Shown here: in pieces, positions 7,888-15,873 of the stretch
How the letters are laid out: every line of letters begins with the position of its first letter
Position numbering within the stretch: the stretch's first letter is position 1
Assembly (NCBI GenBank): GCA_034658655.1
Contig: JAYEFQ010000153.1
Span: forward strand, 1 to 30,439
Origin: JAQIBY01 sp034658655
Lineage (GTDB): Bacteria; Bacteroidota; Bacteroidia; Bacteroidales; ML635J-15
Direction: 5' to 3'
DNA length: 30,439 nt
Notes under the pieces: model-generated
What the model saw: the letters and a program-made list of their open reading frames with translations, nothing else
What the model was told of the DNA's origin: nothing
The model's database searches: none
Made by a program: the position numbers and the translations under genes

Positions 7888-8516
7888 TTAAATATAAAGG
7901 TGTTGTACAAATACAAAAACGCACTTTATGCCCTGTCGAAGTATAAAATAATTATATGCCCTGCGCCCATGCTTTTTAATTTTTATTGGAGCAATGTTTT
8001 AATCTTTGTAAATTTCCACTCGATAAGCCCATATAAATGCAATACACACTAACGAAAGGAGTTTTGATATTCTTTCTGTATCTGAAGGTGGGTAACTTCA
8101 AAATTGAAACCACTTGATTTTAAGGCTTTGAACATTGTTTCAATTTGCCATCTGTCCTTATATATTAATAGGGTATCAGGGTTATATTGGTAGGTTGCTA
8201 TAATTACAAATTCAATTTTATTATCCCTACCCAGTGTTTTTATTCCTGAAAGATAAACATAATTATTGCCAACTTTAACAATTTTTCGATAGTGCATGGC
8301 TTTATGTAGTGGAAGGCTATTAAAAAGCCAGAAAGCCTTTTTATCACCTTTCCCTGGTACATTTATTTTCATATTTTTTTTTATCCGGATAAAGAATCGA
8401 ATTTCTTTGCCAATTAAATCATCCATCCATTTATCGCCGATAAATTCCCTGTTTGCCCCAATGCTTTCTATGCTTATAGTTCCAAATAATTTAATGTATC
8501 TCCTTAAATCCGCAAA
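7888..8516 (-). pseudogene. Degenerate IS4 family transposase
   Basis: The frame opens without a start at about 8516 (FADLRRYIKLFGTISIESIG) and contains the IS4-type second catalytic region as ANREFIGDKW, with Asn where Asp is expected. It also holds the complete Y-(2)-R-(3)-E-(6)-K signature (YKDRWQIETMFKALK). Just after EVTHL, near 8094, the frame slips by one base. The sequence continues as SDTERISKLLSLVCIAFIWA in the other frame. That frame is then stopped by TAA at 7999-8001, after which IKIKKHGRRAYNYF reads on to a final stop at 7888-7890. The N-terminal half with the first Asp is missing. So it has four lesions: truncation, D to N change, frameshift and nonsense codon. Confidence 0.85.
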
Positions 8517-8552
8517 TTAAATAATTGAATTAGGCATTTTGTTTGTGCGGTA

Positions 8553-10022
8553 TTACTTTCCGAGAAACTGTTTGTAATGAGCGTAGCGTTTGAAAATGTG
8601 CTGCACATACAGGTAGGGCTCTAGACCCCGCACATATCCATACTTGACAGCCTGATGGTTATAGTATTTTGGGTATGACAGTTTCAGAATCATTTCTTCT
8701 ACATTGTTATCCCATATATCTTTATCATATCCTTTATAACTGGCAAGTGCCTGAGCGTCTAGAACATGGCCGTAACCGCAATTGTATGAGGCCATGGCAA
8801 ATTTTATGCGTTGCACACTGTCGGTGATTTCATCAAACCGATTATAAAGCTGGTCGAGGTATTTGGTGCCACCACGCACACTGGCTTCAGCATTGTAGGG
8901 ATTGCTTACCCCAAGCTCGCGTGCTGTGGCCGGCATGATTTGCATCAGTCCCTGGGCACCTGCCCATGATCTAGCTTTAGGGTCAAATTGTGATTCCTGA
9001 TAAATCTGAGAAGCTAGCAGACGCCAGTCCCAACCAATGTTTTCAGCATAGGACTTGATCATCTCATCGTAGTGGCTGATTTTTTCGTTGTTGAGGCTGT
9101 AAAACTCGCTTTCTATGCGGCGCTGGAATGAACGACGATTTTTAAAATATTTGTTGTATATCACGTAATAATCTACTTCGTCTTTCATGTCTGTGAGCCA
9201 GTTGTTACAGGCAGCTAGCAGGCTATCTGATTCTGGAGGTACTGCCCAGCTAATACGTTGTGAGAAGCTTACCGGCACTTCAATATTCAGTATGGGATAA
9301 TAGGATGCCATGATGGAGGCAATGTTGTCATCAGCAACTGTGTAATTTATTTCACCTTCAGCAACCATTTTAATAATTTCATCAGTAGAAATATCCCCCG
9401 GCAAGGTGTCAATATGGATTTTTCCACCGATTTCACTTGACAAATTTGCCATGCGCTTGATGTAACTGGAGTTTTTGCGGATGGAAATGGTGTCGCCTAT
9501 GAGTTCAATGGCGTCATGTACGAGGGATTTTTCAATTTCACTCCAGTGCATGTTGCGCCAGTTGTCCGGCTTTTTCTGAACAAGCACTTGGTTGGTAAGG
9601 TACAGATAATCGGTAAATTCCACTTTGTTTTTGCGGTCGGTGGTGATGGTCATACCGTGAGCCAGAATGTCGGCTTCACCGTTTCTGATTTTGGGCAATA
9701 AACTGTCGATATTGTTTGCAATTTTAATCTCCAGCTCCACACCAAGATGCTCGGCAAAACGTTCTAGCAATTCGTATTCAAAGCCCATAGGCTGGCCGCG
9801 GTACAAAAAATAACTTGTGTTGCTAAAGGTGGTCAGAGCTGTTAGTTTGCCGTCTTTTTTGATGGCTTCCAAATCACCGCTAATATGAGTGCTTGACTGG
9901 TTTTTCGATTGTTTGTCTCTCTTGTCTTTTCTGTTTTCTGAATCCTTACAGGCAAAAAATGACAGGCTGATTATCAGCATGAGGATGCCTGTACCTATTT
10001 GTGCTAAATGTGTTTTTTTCAT
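8553..10022 (-). CDS. mltF: MltF-like lytic murein transglycosylase with solute-binding domain, lipoprotein
   Basis: I chose the ATG at 10022, giving 489 residues, because it opens a lipoprotein signal (ISLSFFAC, Cys25). The upstream start would put 21 extra hydrophobic residues in front. Residues 50-300 form a periplasmic solute-binding domain (bacterial family 3), with FEYELLERFA and DILAHGMTITTDRK. Residues about 318-480 form an SLT lysozyme-like domain with the catalytic glutamate at 343 (QESQFDP), GAQGLMQIMP (355-364) and AMASYNCGYGHV. This is the MltF architecture: an outer-membrane-anchored enzyme that cleaves peptidoglycan glycan strands. A possible -7 element (TATCTTTT) lies at 10045-10052. 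By eye the gene is richer in G and C than its neighbours. Confidence 0.9.
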   Translation of the reverse strand: MKKTHLAQIGTGILMLIISLSFFACKDSENRKDKRDKQSKNQSSTHISGDLEAIKKDGKLTALTTFSNTSYFLYRGQPMGFEYELLERFAEHLGVELEIKIANNIDSLLPKIRNGEADILAHGMTITTDRKNKVEFTDYLYLTNQVLVQKKPDNWRNMHWSEIEKSLVHDAIELIGDTISIRKNSSYIKRMANLSSEIGGKIHIDTLPGDISTDEIIKMVAEGEINYTVADDNIASIMASYYPILNIEVPVSFSQRISWAVPPESDSLLAACNNWLTDMKDEVDYYVIYNKYFKNRRSFQRRIESEFYSLNNEKISHYDEMIKSYAENIGWDWRLLASQIYQESQFDPKARSWAGAQGLMQIMPATARELGVSNPYNAEASVRGGTKYLDQLYNRFDEITDSVQRIKFAMASYNCGYGHVLDAQALASYKGYDKDIWDNNVEEMILKLSYPKYYNHQAVKYGYVRGLEPYLYVQHIFKRYAHYKQFLGK

Positions 10023-10097
10023 AAAAAAATGTATTAATGAGGCAAAAAGATACAAAAGATTTCCCAAGTACAGTATTAATTTCACAAAAAATTATCT

Positions 10098-10137
10098 TTT
10101 TCCTCTTTATCCGCCATGTGGCGGATAAAGAGGAAAA
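10098..10137. repeat. Perfect 18-bp stem hairpin between divergent genes
   Basis: TTTTCCTCTTTATCCGCC (10098-10115) is followed by loop ATGT and the exact reverse complement (10120-10137). There is no T run on either strand, and it lies upstream of two divergent genes, so an ordinary terminator is unlikely. Its core, ATCCGCCATGT then GCGGAT, recurs at 20590-20607, which suggests a dispersed palindromic repeat. The rest of this gene-free stretch (10138-10319) shows nothing else I can name. Confidence 0.75.
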
Positions 10138-10306
10138 GGATAAATGAACTTAAAGAAATGAAAACCAGCCGGTAATAGGCTATCATACACTATTCGATGG
10201 CATGATTTGGTAATTAATCTGAAAATAATTAAATTAGTACTTTGGTTAAGCAAAAAGATTGTGTGGCGTTTTGCTGAACGGTGTATATTGTCAAACCTTT
10301 AATGAA

Positions 10307-10358
10307 ATAAGGAGAAATTATGAGTAAAAATAAAAATACTAACAGAATGAATACATAA
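10307..10358 (+). other. Good ribosome site and ATG closed by an in-frame stop (possible original start of the TPR gene)
   Basis: AAGGAG (about 10308-10313) stands seven bases before an ATG at 10320. This ATG is in frame with the TPR gene but meets TAA at 10356-10358 after 12 codons. The codons after the stop (KDLAKL) run straight into Met20, the ATG at 10377. A single CAA to TAA change would explain it. Alternatively it is a short leader peptide with re-initiation. Confidence 0.55.
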
Positions 10359-10376
10359 AAAGACCTTGCAAAACTA

Positions 10377-11216
10377 ATGGATGAAATAAAAAAGCAAGGA
10401 TTTGAAACAGTTGATGAAATTAATGATTTCTTGCAAAACATGCAGGGACAAAGTCTTGATGATTTGCCTGAAAGATCCGATAAAAAAGGACGCTCTCAAG
10501 ATTTAGTTTATGAAGCTTATGAGCAATCTGTTTCAAAAGGAAAGAAATTGGTTAAACAGGCTCTTGAACTTGATCCGAATAATGCGGATGCTTATAATTA
10601 TCTGGCAAGTATCGAAAAGGATATTGAAGGAGCAATGAAAATGTTTGAAAAAGCAATTAAGGCAGGAGAAAAAACACTTGGAAAGAAGTTTTTCAAAGAA
10701 GAGAAAGGATATTTTTGGGGTATGATTGAAACACGCCCATATATGCGTGCAAAAGCAGGACTTGCAGACTGTTTGTATGCAAAAAAAGAAATTGATAAAG
10801 CCATTGATATTTATGAGGAAATGTTAGAATTAAATCCAAGTGACAATCAAGGAATTAGATATTTTTTGTCAACTTTATTGTTGAGTAAAAACGATTTGAC
10901 CAAGTTTAAGCTATTTGTGGAAAATAACGAAGAAGAAGATTGTGCAGTTTGGAACTATAATAATGCTTTGTATCACTTTAAAAAATCTGGACAGACAGCG
11001 AAAAGCAATAAAGAATTACTGAAAGCATATGAAAGCAATGAATATGTAATTGACTATATGTTAGGAATTAAGAAAATGCCGAATGAACAACCTCAATATA
11101 TTGGGATAGGAGATGAAAATGAAGCGATTTCATACGTTAATGGTGCTTGGAATATTTGGGATAAATCAGAAGAAGCATTAGATTGGCTTTATGAGTTTAA
11201 GCAAAAAAGATTGTAA
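10377..11216 (+). CDS. Tetratricopeptide repeat protein (ST7-like)
   Basis: The protein has 279 residues from the ATG at 10377. TPR-type helices cover about residues 45-175, with LVKQALELDPNNADAYNYLA and IDIYEEMLELNPSDNQGIRY, and YFWGMIETRPYMRAKAGLAD lies between them. The latter resembles a segment of TPR proteins related to eukaryotic ST7. The C-terminus (GIGDENEAISYVNGAWNIW) is typical of a set of bacterial TPR proteins of unknown role. No signal peptide or membrane segment is seen, so it is probably a cytoplasmic scaffold. The natural start may be 19 codons upstream at 10320, cut off by a stop at 10356. The gene may therefore be newly broken, shortened or re-initiated. Confidence 0.72.
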   Translation: MDEIKKQGFETVDEINDFLQNMQGQSLDDLPERSDKKGRSQDLVYEAYEQSVSKGKKLVKQALELDPNNADAYNYLASIEKDIEGAMKMFEKAIKAGEKTLGKKFFKEEKGYFWGMIETRPYMRAKAGLADCLYAKKEIDKAIDIYEEMLELNPSDNQGIRYFLSTLLLSKNDLTKFKLFVENNEEEDCAVWNYNNALYHFKKSGQTAKSNKELLKAYESNEYVIDYMLGIKKMPNEQPQYIGIGDENEAISYVNGAWNIWDKSEEALDWLYEFKQKRL

Positions 11217-11332
11217 ATGAATTAATGAAGTCCCCTTGATAGAAAAGTGTTTCGTATCCCAACACGAAACCATATATACAACTATCATCTTAAACTCAAA
11301 AACCAAGCCTGTCAATTTCTCGCACAAAGCTG

Positions 11333-11340
11333 TATATTTG
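11333..11340 (+). promoter_or_regulatory. Bacteroidota -7 promoter element
   Basis: TATATTTG fits TAnnTTTG exactly and ends four bases before the ATG of the DUF4268 gene at 11345, so the transcript could be nearly leaderless. No clear -33 TTG was found. Confidence 0.45.
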
Positions 11341-11344
11341 CAGC

Positions 11345-11812
11345 ATGTTTAGTAAAGAGGAATCCAAAGCATTACGATTGGAATTTTGGAATCGCTTTAA
11401 AGCAATTTCTGAACAGAAACGTCGTAAACGCGGATTTAAGAAAACTTGGATGCTGAAACAAACCGGCGTAAAAGGGCTCTCACTTCGCTTTGATGTGGAT
11501 CGTGAACATGTTGCCCTTGGTTTTGAAATTTATTTTAAAAATAAATTCAAAGAAGCATTGCTCATGGAAAGCTTTGAAGGAATCAAGCATTTGCTGGAAG
11601 AAAAATTAGATACTTCCTTGATTTGGGATGATGCTTTTGTTACTGAAGAAGGTCGCGAATGTGCCCGCATTTATGTGCAAATGAAGGATGTGGATATCTT
11701 TCAAAAAAGAGATTGGGAGAAAATGTGGGCTTTTATGATGGAAAATATGTTTATCATGGAGCAATTTTTTGTTGATTTTAGAGAATTTATTGAAAATTAC
11801 GAGTATTTATGA
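11345..11812 (+). CDS. DUF4268 domain protein
   Basis: This small 155-residue protein shows the DUF4268 pattern. It opens with FSKEESKALRLEFWNRF, then GFKKTWMLKQTGVKGLSLRF and VALGFEIYFKN. It ends in a helix rich in Trp, Met and Phe (DWEKMWAFMMENMFIMEQFF). DUF4268 is found alone or at the C-terminus of nuclease-like proteins, but its role is not known and I cannot assign one. There is no signal peptide. Its stop overlaps the cutC start by four bases (ATGA), so the two are translated together. A perfect -7 element stands just before the start. Confidence 0.75.
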   Translation: MFSKEESKALRLEFWNRFKAISEQKRRKRGFKKTWMLKQTGVKGLSLRFDVDREHVALGFEIYFKNKFKEALLMESFEGIKHLLEEKLDTSLIWDDAFVTEEGRECARIYVQMKDVDIFQKRDWEKMWAFMMENMFIMEQFFVDFREFIENYEYL

Positions 11813-12423
11813 AAATCATACGAGAAGCATGTGTTGAAAACCTGCAGCAAGCTTTAATTGCAGAAAAAGCCGGAGCCGAAAGACTCGAGCTTTGTGATAA
11901 TTTGGCATGTGGTGGCACCTCAAATGCATATGGTGTCATGAAATCCGTAATTCAAGCCGTAAATATATCCGTAATGTGCATGGTACGACCTCGTGGCGGT
12001 GATTTTGTCTATTCTCCTGCAGAATTTGAAAGTATGAAAGATGATATTGAAATTTGCCGTCTCTTGGGCGCAACAGGAGTAGTTTCAGGTGTGTTATTGC
12101 CGAATGGGCATGTTGATATTGAACGCACAAAAGTGCTTGTCGATTTATGCGAAGCTATGAGTTTTACCTTTCACAAAGCTTTCGACTTATGCCCGAATCC
12201 ACTGCAAGCGATTGAAGATGTCATTAAAACCGATGCCAATCGTTTACTTACTTCAGGGCAGGAAAAAACCGCCGAAGAAGGGCTGCCTATGCTGAAACAA
12301 TTACATTCCGCAGCAACAGGTCGAATTCAAATTGTCGCAGCAGGGAAAATCACCCATTCAAATCTCGAAAATTTACAAACCCAAACTTTTATTACTGAAT
12401 TCCACGGCAAAAAGATTGTGTGA
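11809..12423 (+). CDS. cutC: CutC family protein (copper homeostasis family, TIM barrel)
   Basis: The 204 residues follow the CutC barrel in order: ACVENLQQALIAEKAGAERLELC, MCMVRPRGGDFVYS, GVVSGVLLPNGHVD, FTFHKAFDLCPNPLQA and RLLTSGQEKTAEEGLPMLKQL. The final strand is RIQIVAAGKITHSNL, then TEFHGKKIV. Family members are usually about 230-250 residues, so the C-terminus is slightly short. The segment after LCDNLACGGT also differs from the common GG-x-TPS form. The protein is cytoplasmic. A copper role is only the historic family name, and the true activity is unsettled. The gene overlaps the DUF4268 gene by four bases. Confidence 0.88.
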   Translation: MKIIREACVENLQQALIAEKAGAERLELCDNLACGGTSNAYGVMKSVIQAVNISVMCMVRPRGGDFVYSPAEFESMKDDIEICRLLGATGVVSGVLLPNGHVDIERTKVLVDLCEAMSFTFHKAFDLCPNPLQAIEDVIKTDANRLLTSGQEKTAEEGLPMLKQLHSAATGRIQIVAAGKITHSNLENLQTQTFITEFHGKKIV

Positions 12424-12525
12424 ATTAAAATATTTAGTGCCAGCAAGAAAACAAGTGTTTTTTTCGTGTTGCAAAGCATAAAACGAAATTTCAAAAAAAA
12501 CTGTAATTATCCTTTGCGCTTTTTA

Positions 12526-12533
12526 TATCTTTG
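12526..12533 (+). promoter_or_regulatory. Bacteroidota -7 promoter element of the lyase operon
   Basis: TATCTTTG fits TAnnTTTG and stands 24 bases before the ATG at 12558. It would start a transcript for the lyase, adenosyltransferase and macrodomain genes. The -33 element is not clear. Confidence 0.5.
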
Positions 12534-12557
12534 TGGGGAATCAATGTGATAGAAACT

Positions 12558-13766
12558 ATGACAAAACAAATTGCAATAGCCGGAAATGCTGGTGATAGAG
12601 TTCGGTCTGATTGTAGCGTTGAGCTTGAGATTTTGAATTCAGGCGGAATTCAGTTTCAACTAAAAAGTAAAGTAAAAGCCTTGTATGGCGATAAAATTGA
12701 GGCCCTTGTGCTTGAGATGCTTGCATATTTTGACATTAAAGATGCGCGCATTGACATTGTCGATGCAGGTGCTTTAGATTATATTATCGCAGCACGGGTT
12801 GAAGCAGCAATTAAACAGCTTGTTGATACTGATAAGGCTTTTCTGTCTGAATTTTTACCAGAAAATCAATACACAACGACTCGGGATCAATTTCGTTTTA
12901 CACGATTGTATCTGCCCGGGAATACGCCAAGTATGATGTTGAATGCAGGTTTGCATTCCCCCGATGGTGTGATTCTCGATCTTGAAGATTCTGTCGCTCC
13001 AGCGCGTAAACAAGAGGCGCGTTTTATGGTTCGAAATACGCTGCGGTCGCTTAATTTTTATGGGGCAGAGCGGATGGTTCGTATCAATCAGGGCGATATG
13101 GGGATTGAGGATTTGCAATACATTATACCTCATAATGTCAATTTGATTTTGGTGCCCAAATGTGAAACTGCTGCATATATTCATAAGTTAGAAAAAGCGA
13201 TTGATGCACTAAATCCGAAACATACGGTTTATTTCATGCCAATTATTGAGTCTGCACTCGGTGTTGAAAATGCGTATGAAATTGCTAGTGCAAGTAAAAA
13301 TGTGGTTTCTCTTGCAATTGGCTTAGAGGATTATACCGCTGATCTCGGAACACAACGAACCCGTGAAGGAAAAGAATCTGAATGGGCGCGTTATCGTTTG
13401 GTAAATGCTGCAAAAGCGGCACGTATTCAGCCAATTGATTCTGTCTTTTCAGATGTTGAGGACGAAGCAGGGCTCAAAAATACAGTGATGGTTTCAAAAA
13501 CAATGGGATTTGAAGGACTTGGTTGCATACATCCGCGGCAAATCGCTGTGATTAAGGCTTGCTTTAAACCAACTCAGGCGGAAATTGATAAAGCCTGTAA
13601 AATTGCTGATGCATTTTATAAAGCAGAAGAAAAAGGACTCGGTGTGGTTTCTCTCGGTAGCAAAATGATTGACCCACCCGTTGTAAAACGTGCTTTAAAA
13701 ACCATTGATCTTGCCACAAAGTTTAATCTGATTTCTAAAGACTGGAGGAAAGAATATGTCAACTAA
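12558..13766 (+). CDS. Fused citrate-lyase-type acyl carrier (gamma) and beta subunit, CitD-CitE
   Basis: I chose the ATG at 12558 (402 residues); the open frame upstream reads through the promoter. Residues 1-90 look like CitD, the acyl carrier. An AIAGNAG start leads to RSDCSVELE, with Ser17 as the probable site for the phosphoribosyl-dephospho-CoA group, then IDIVDAGALDYIIAARVEAA. Residues about 110-402 are a CitE/HpcH-type TIM barrel, with FTRLYLPGNTPSMM, GVILDLEDSV (137-146), LVPKCET and MPIIESALGVENAYEIA. The two subunits are normally separate proteins of about 98 and 290 residues. The enzyme splits citrate or the analogous citramalate into acetate and an oxo-acid. The end overlaps citF by 11 bases. 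No ligase (CitC) or prosthetic-group genes (CitG, CitX) are nearby. Confidence 0.85.
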   Translation: MTKQIAIAGNAGDRVRSDCSVELEILNSGGIQFQLKSKVKALYGDKIEALVLEMLAYFDIKDARIDIVDAGALDYIIAARVEAAIKQLVDTDKAFLSEFLPENQYTTTRDQFRFTRLYLPGNTPSMMLNAGLHSPDGVILDLEDSVAPARKQEARFMVRNTLRSLNFYGAERMVRINQGDMGIEDLQYIIPHNVNLILVPKCETAAYIHKLEKAIDALNPKHTVYFMPIIESALGVENAYEIASASKNVVSLAIGLEDYTADLGTQRTREGKESEWARYRLVNAAKAARIQPIDSVFSDVEDEAGLKNTVMVSKTMGFEGLGCIHPRQIAVIKACFKPTQAEIDKACKIADAFYKAEEKGLGVVSLGSKMIDPPVVKRALKTIDLATKFNLISKDWRKEYVN

Positions 13767-15312
13767 GATGATAAAAAATGCAGTGGGACGAATGGTTCCC
13801 GAATCGATAAATGGTGAAAAACAAATCCCGTTTAAAGGCGTTGGTAAGCATCGTCCGGAAGGTAGAAAATATGCTCCTCCAATTGCAACATGTGCCGATT
13901 ATCCCGATAGTGGAGACAAGCGGGTTGAATCACTTAAAGCGGCTTTGGTAAAATCCGGCTTGAAAGATGGAATGACAATTTCTACACATCACCATTTTAG
14001 AAACGGAGATTTAATTGCCAATCAGATATTTGATATCGCGGCAGAACTTGGTGTGAAAGATTTGCGCTGGTTTCCATCAGCTTCTTTTCCATGTCACGAA
14101 CCGATGATTAAACATCTTGAAAGTGGCGTAATTAGTCGTATTGAGGGAAGTATGAATGGTGCTATAGGACGGTTTGCTTCTGAAGGCAATATGAAAGGAA
14201 TTGGGGTTTTGCGTTCGCATGGTGGTCGATATCAAGCCGTACAAGATGGTGAGGTGCATATCGATATTGCGGTAATTGCTGCTCCGGCTGCAGATTCTTT
14301 TGGAAATGCAAATGGAGTACATGGTGATGCGGCTTGTGGTTTGCTAGGATTTGCACTTGCAGACTCGCAATTCGCTGATAGGGTGATTGTTGCTACTGAT
14401 AATATTGTGCCTTTCCCCTGTATTCCTTGGCAAATTCACGGAAATTTGGTTGATTATACTGTTGAAGTGGATAAAATTGGGATTCCAGAAAAAATTGTAT
14501 CAGGGACAACCCGAATTACGAAAAGTCCTGATCGATTACGTATTGCCGAATTGACTGCTGAGTTTTGTGATCAGGCAGGCATTATTCAAGATGGGTTTTC
14601 ATTTCAATCGGGTGCCGGTGGAACTTCTCTCGCGGTTGGTGAGTTTTTTGCCAATAAATTACGTGATAGAAATATAAAAGCTCGCTTTGTAAGGGCAGGA
14701 TCAAATAAATATCTTGTTAAAATGCTTGAAGAGGGACTGACAGATTATATCCTCGACGGACAAACATTTGATCTTGAGGGTGTGCGTTCTATGCGCGATT
14801 ATCCCAATCATGTGAATACCAGCCCGTTTACAAGTTATAATTACCATGGAAAAGGAAATTTTGCCAGCATGTTGGATGTCGTAATTCTTGGGGCGACTGA
14901 AGTCGATGTCAATTTTAATGCCAATGTAGTTACGCATTCAGATGGATATTTATTGCATGGAATTGGTGGTTGGCAAAACTGCCTATTGGGAAAAACAGTT
15001 GTGCTGCCTTTGCCATTATTTCGTGATCGGATTCCCGTTGTTGTTGATGAAGTTGTTACCATTACCGGTCCGGGTGAATTAATCGATGTGATTGTTACTG
15101 AACGAGGTATTGCAATTAATCCAAAACGAACCGATTTAATTGAAAAATTGAAAGGTTCTGATTTGCCAATTGTGAGTATTGAAGACTTGAAAGCTGAAGC
15201 GGATAAAATTTGTGGCGTCCCCAAAAAACCTGAATTTACCGATAAGGTAATTGCAGTGATTAAATGGGTTGATGGTACTGTAATTGATTCCGTTCGAGAA
15301 GTGAAAAAGTGA
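13756..15312 (+). CDS. citF: Citrate-lyase-type alpha subunit (acyl-ACP:substrate transferase)
   Basis: The 518 residues, close to the usual CitF length, carry the family landmarks. They include GMTISTHHHFRNGD, FPSASFPCHEP, IGVLRSHGGRYQAV, IAVIAAPAADSFGNANG, GFSFQSGAGGTSLAVG and HSDGYLLHGIGGWQNCL, with a C-terminal ITGPGELIDVIVTERGIAIN. CitF is the CoA-transferase-like subunit that moves the acetyl group on the carrier protein to the incoming acid. It starts inside the end of the citDE fusion, with GGAGG-like bases ahead of the ATG, so the subunits are made together. Whether the natural substrate is citrate or citramalate cannot be read from the sequence; the adenosyltransferase 29 bases downstream favours the B12-linked option. 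Confidence 0.9.
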   Translation: MSTKMIKNAVGRMVPESINGEKQIPFKGVGKHRPEGRKYAPPIATCADYPDSGDKRVESLKAALVKSGLKDGMTISTHHHFRNGDLIANQIFDIAAELGVKDLRWFPSASFPCHEPMIKHLESGVISRIEGSMNGAIGRFASEGNMKGIGVLRSHGGRYQAVQDGEVHIDIAVIAAPAADSFGNANGVHGDAACGLLGFALADSQFADRVIVATDNIVPFPCIPWQIHGNLVDYTVEVDKIGIPEKIVSGTTRITKSPDRLRIAELTAEFCDQAGIIQDGFSFQSGAGGTSLAVGEFFANKLRDRNIKARFVRAGSNKYLVKMLEEGLTDYILDGQTFDLEGVRSMRDYPNHVNTSPFTSYNYHGKGNFASMLDVVILGATEVDVNFNANVVTHSDGYLLHGIGGWQNCLLGKTVVLPLPLFRDRIPVVVDEVVTITGPGELIDVIVTERGIAINPKRTDLIEKLKGSDLPIVSIEDLKAEADKICGVPKKPEFTDKVIAVIKWVDGTVIDSVREVKK

Positions 15313-15341
15313 GTTTTTAAAGAGTAAACGGATTTGTCAAG

Positions 15342-15857
15342 ATGACATCATATACACATGTTTATACCGGAAATGGAAAAGGGAAAACTACAGCCGCTTT
15401 TGGCTTGGCTTTACGTGCTGTCGGAGCGGGGAAGAAAGTGTTTTTTTCTCAATTTGTTAAAGGGCAAACTTATGCCGAAATTGAGGCGGTTTCAAAATAT
15501 CTGCCAGATATTACCATTCAGCAATATGGCCTTGGGTGTTTTATTTACGAGAAAGCAAAAGCTGAGGACATTGAGGCTGCCCAGCACGGATTACAGGAGG
15601 TAAAACAAATAATACAGTCAGAAAAATATGAAATGGTGGTTTTAGATGAAGCCAATATTGCCTTGTTTTATCATCTTTTTGAAGTGGAGGATTTGCTGAA
15701 AATTATTCGTGAAAAGCCCATATCTGTCGAGTTGATAATAACTGGTCGTTATGCTCCTCAGGAAATTATTGATGCTGCTGATTTAGTTACTGAAATGAAA
15801 GAAATTAAGCATTATTATCAGCAAGGTGTTGAAGCACGAAAAGGTATAGAGTATTAA
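15342..15857 (+). CDS. cobO: Corrinoid adenosyltransferase, CobO/BtuR family
   Basis: The 171 residues begin with the CobO P-loop, VYTGNGKGKTTAAFGLALRA (GNGKGKTT at 10-17). Then come KVFFSQFVKGQ, MVVLDEANIAL and VELIITGRYAPQEIIDAADL. The family ending is MKEIKHYYQQGVEARKGIEY. The enzyme transfers the adenosyl group of ATP to reduced cob(I)alamin to form adenosylcobalamin in the cytoplasm. It follows citF with a 29-base gap and precedes the macrodomain gene by 16 bases, so it probably belongs to the lyase operon. The same genome imports B12 with the riboswitch-controlled operon at 641-5434. Confidence 0.92.
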   Translation: MTSYTHVYTGNGKGKTTAAFGLALRAVGAGKKVFFSQFVKGQTYAEIEAVSKYLPDITIQQYGLGCFIYEKAKAEDIEAAQHGLQEVKQIIQSEKYEMVVLDEANIALFYHLFEVEDLLKIIREKPISVELIITGRYAPQEIIDAADLVTEMKEIKHYYQQGVEARKGIEY

Positions 15858-15873
15858 TTTTGAACTCATTATT

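Noticed and set aside
10098..10137. Long hairpin as a bidirectional terminator
   Set aside because: It lies upstream of both neighbouring genes, which diverge, and lacks T tracts.
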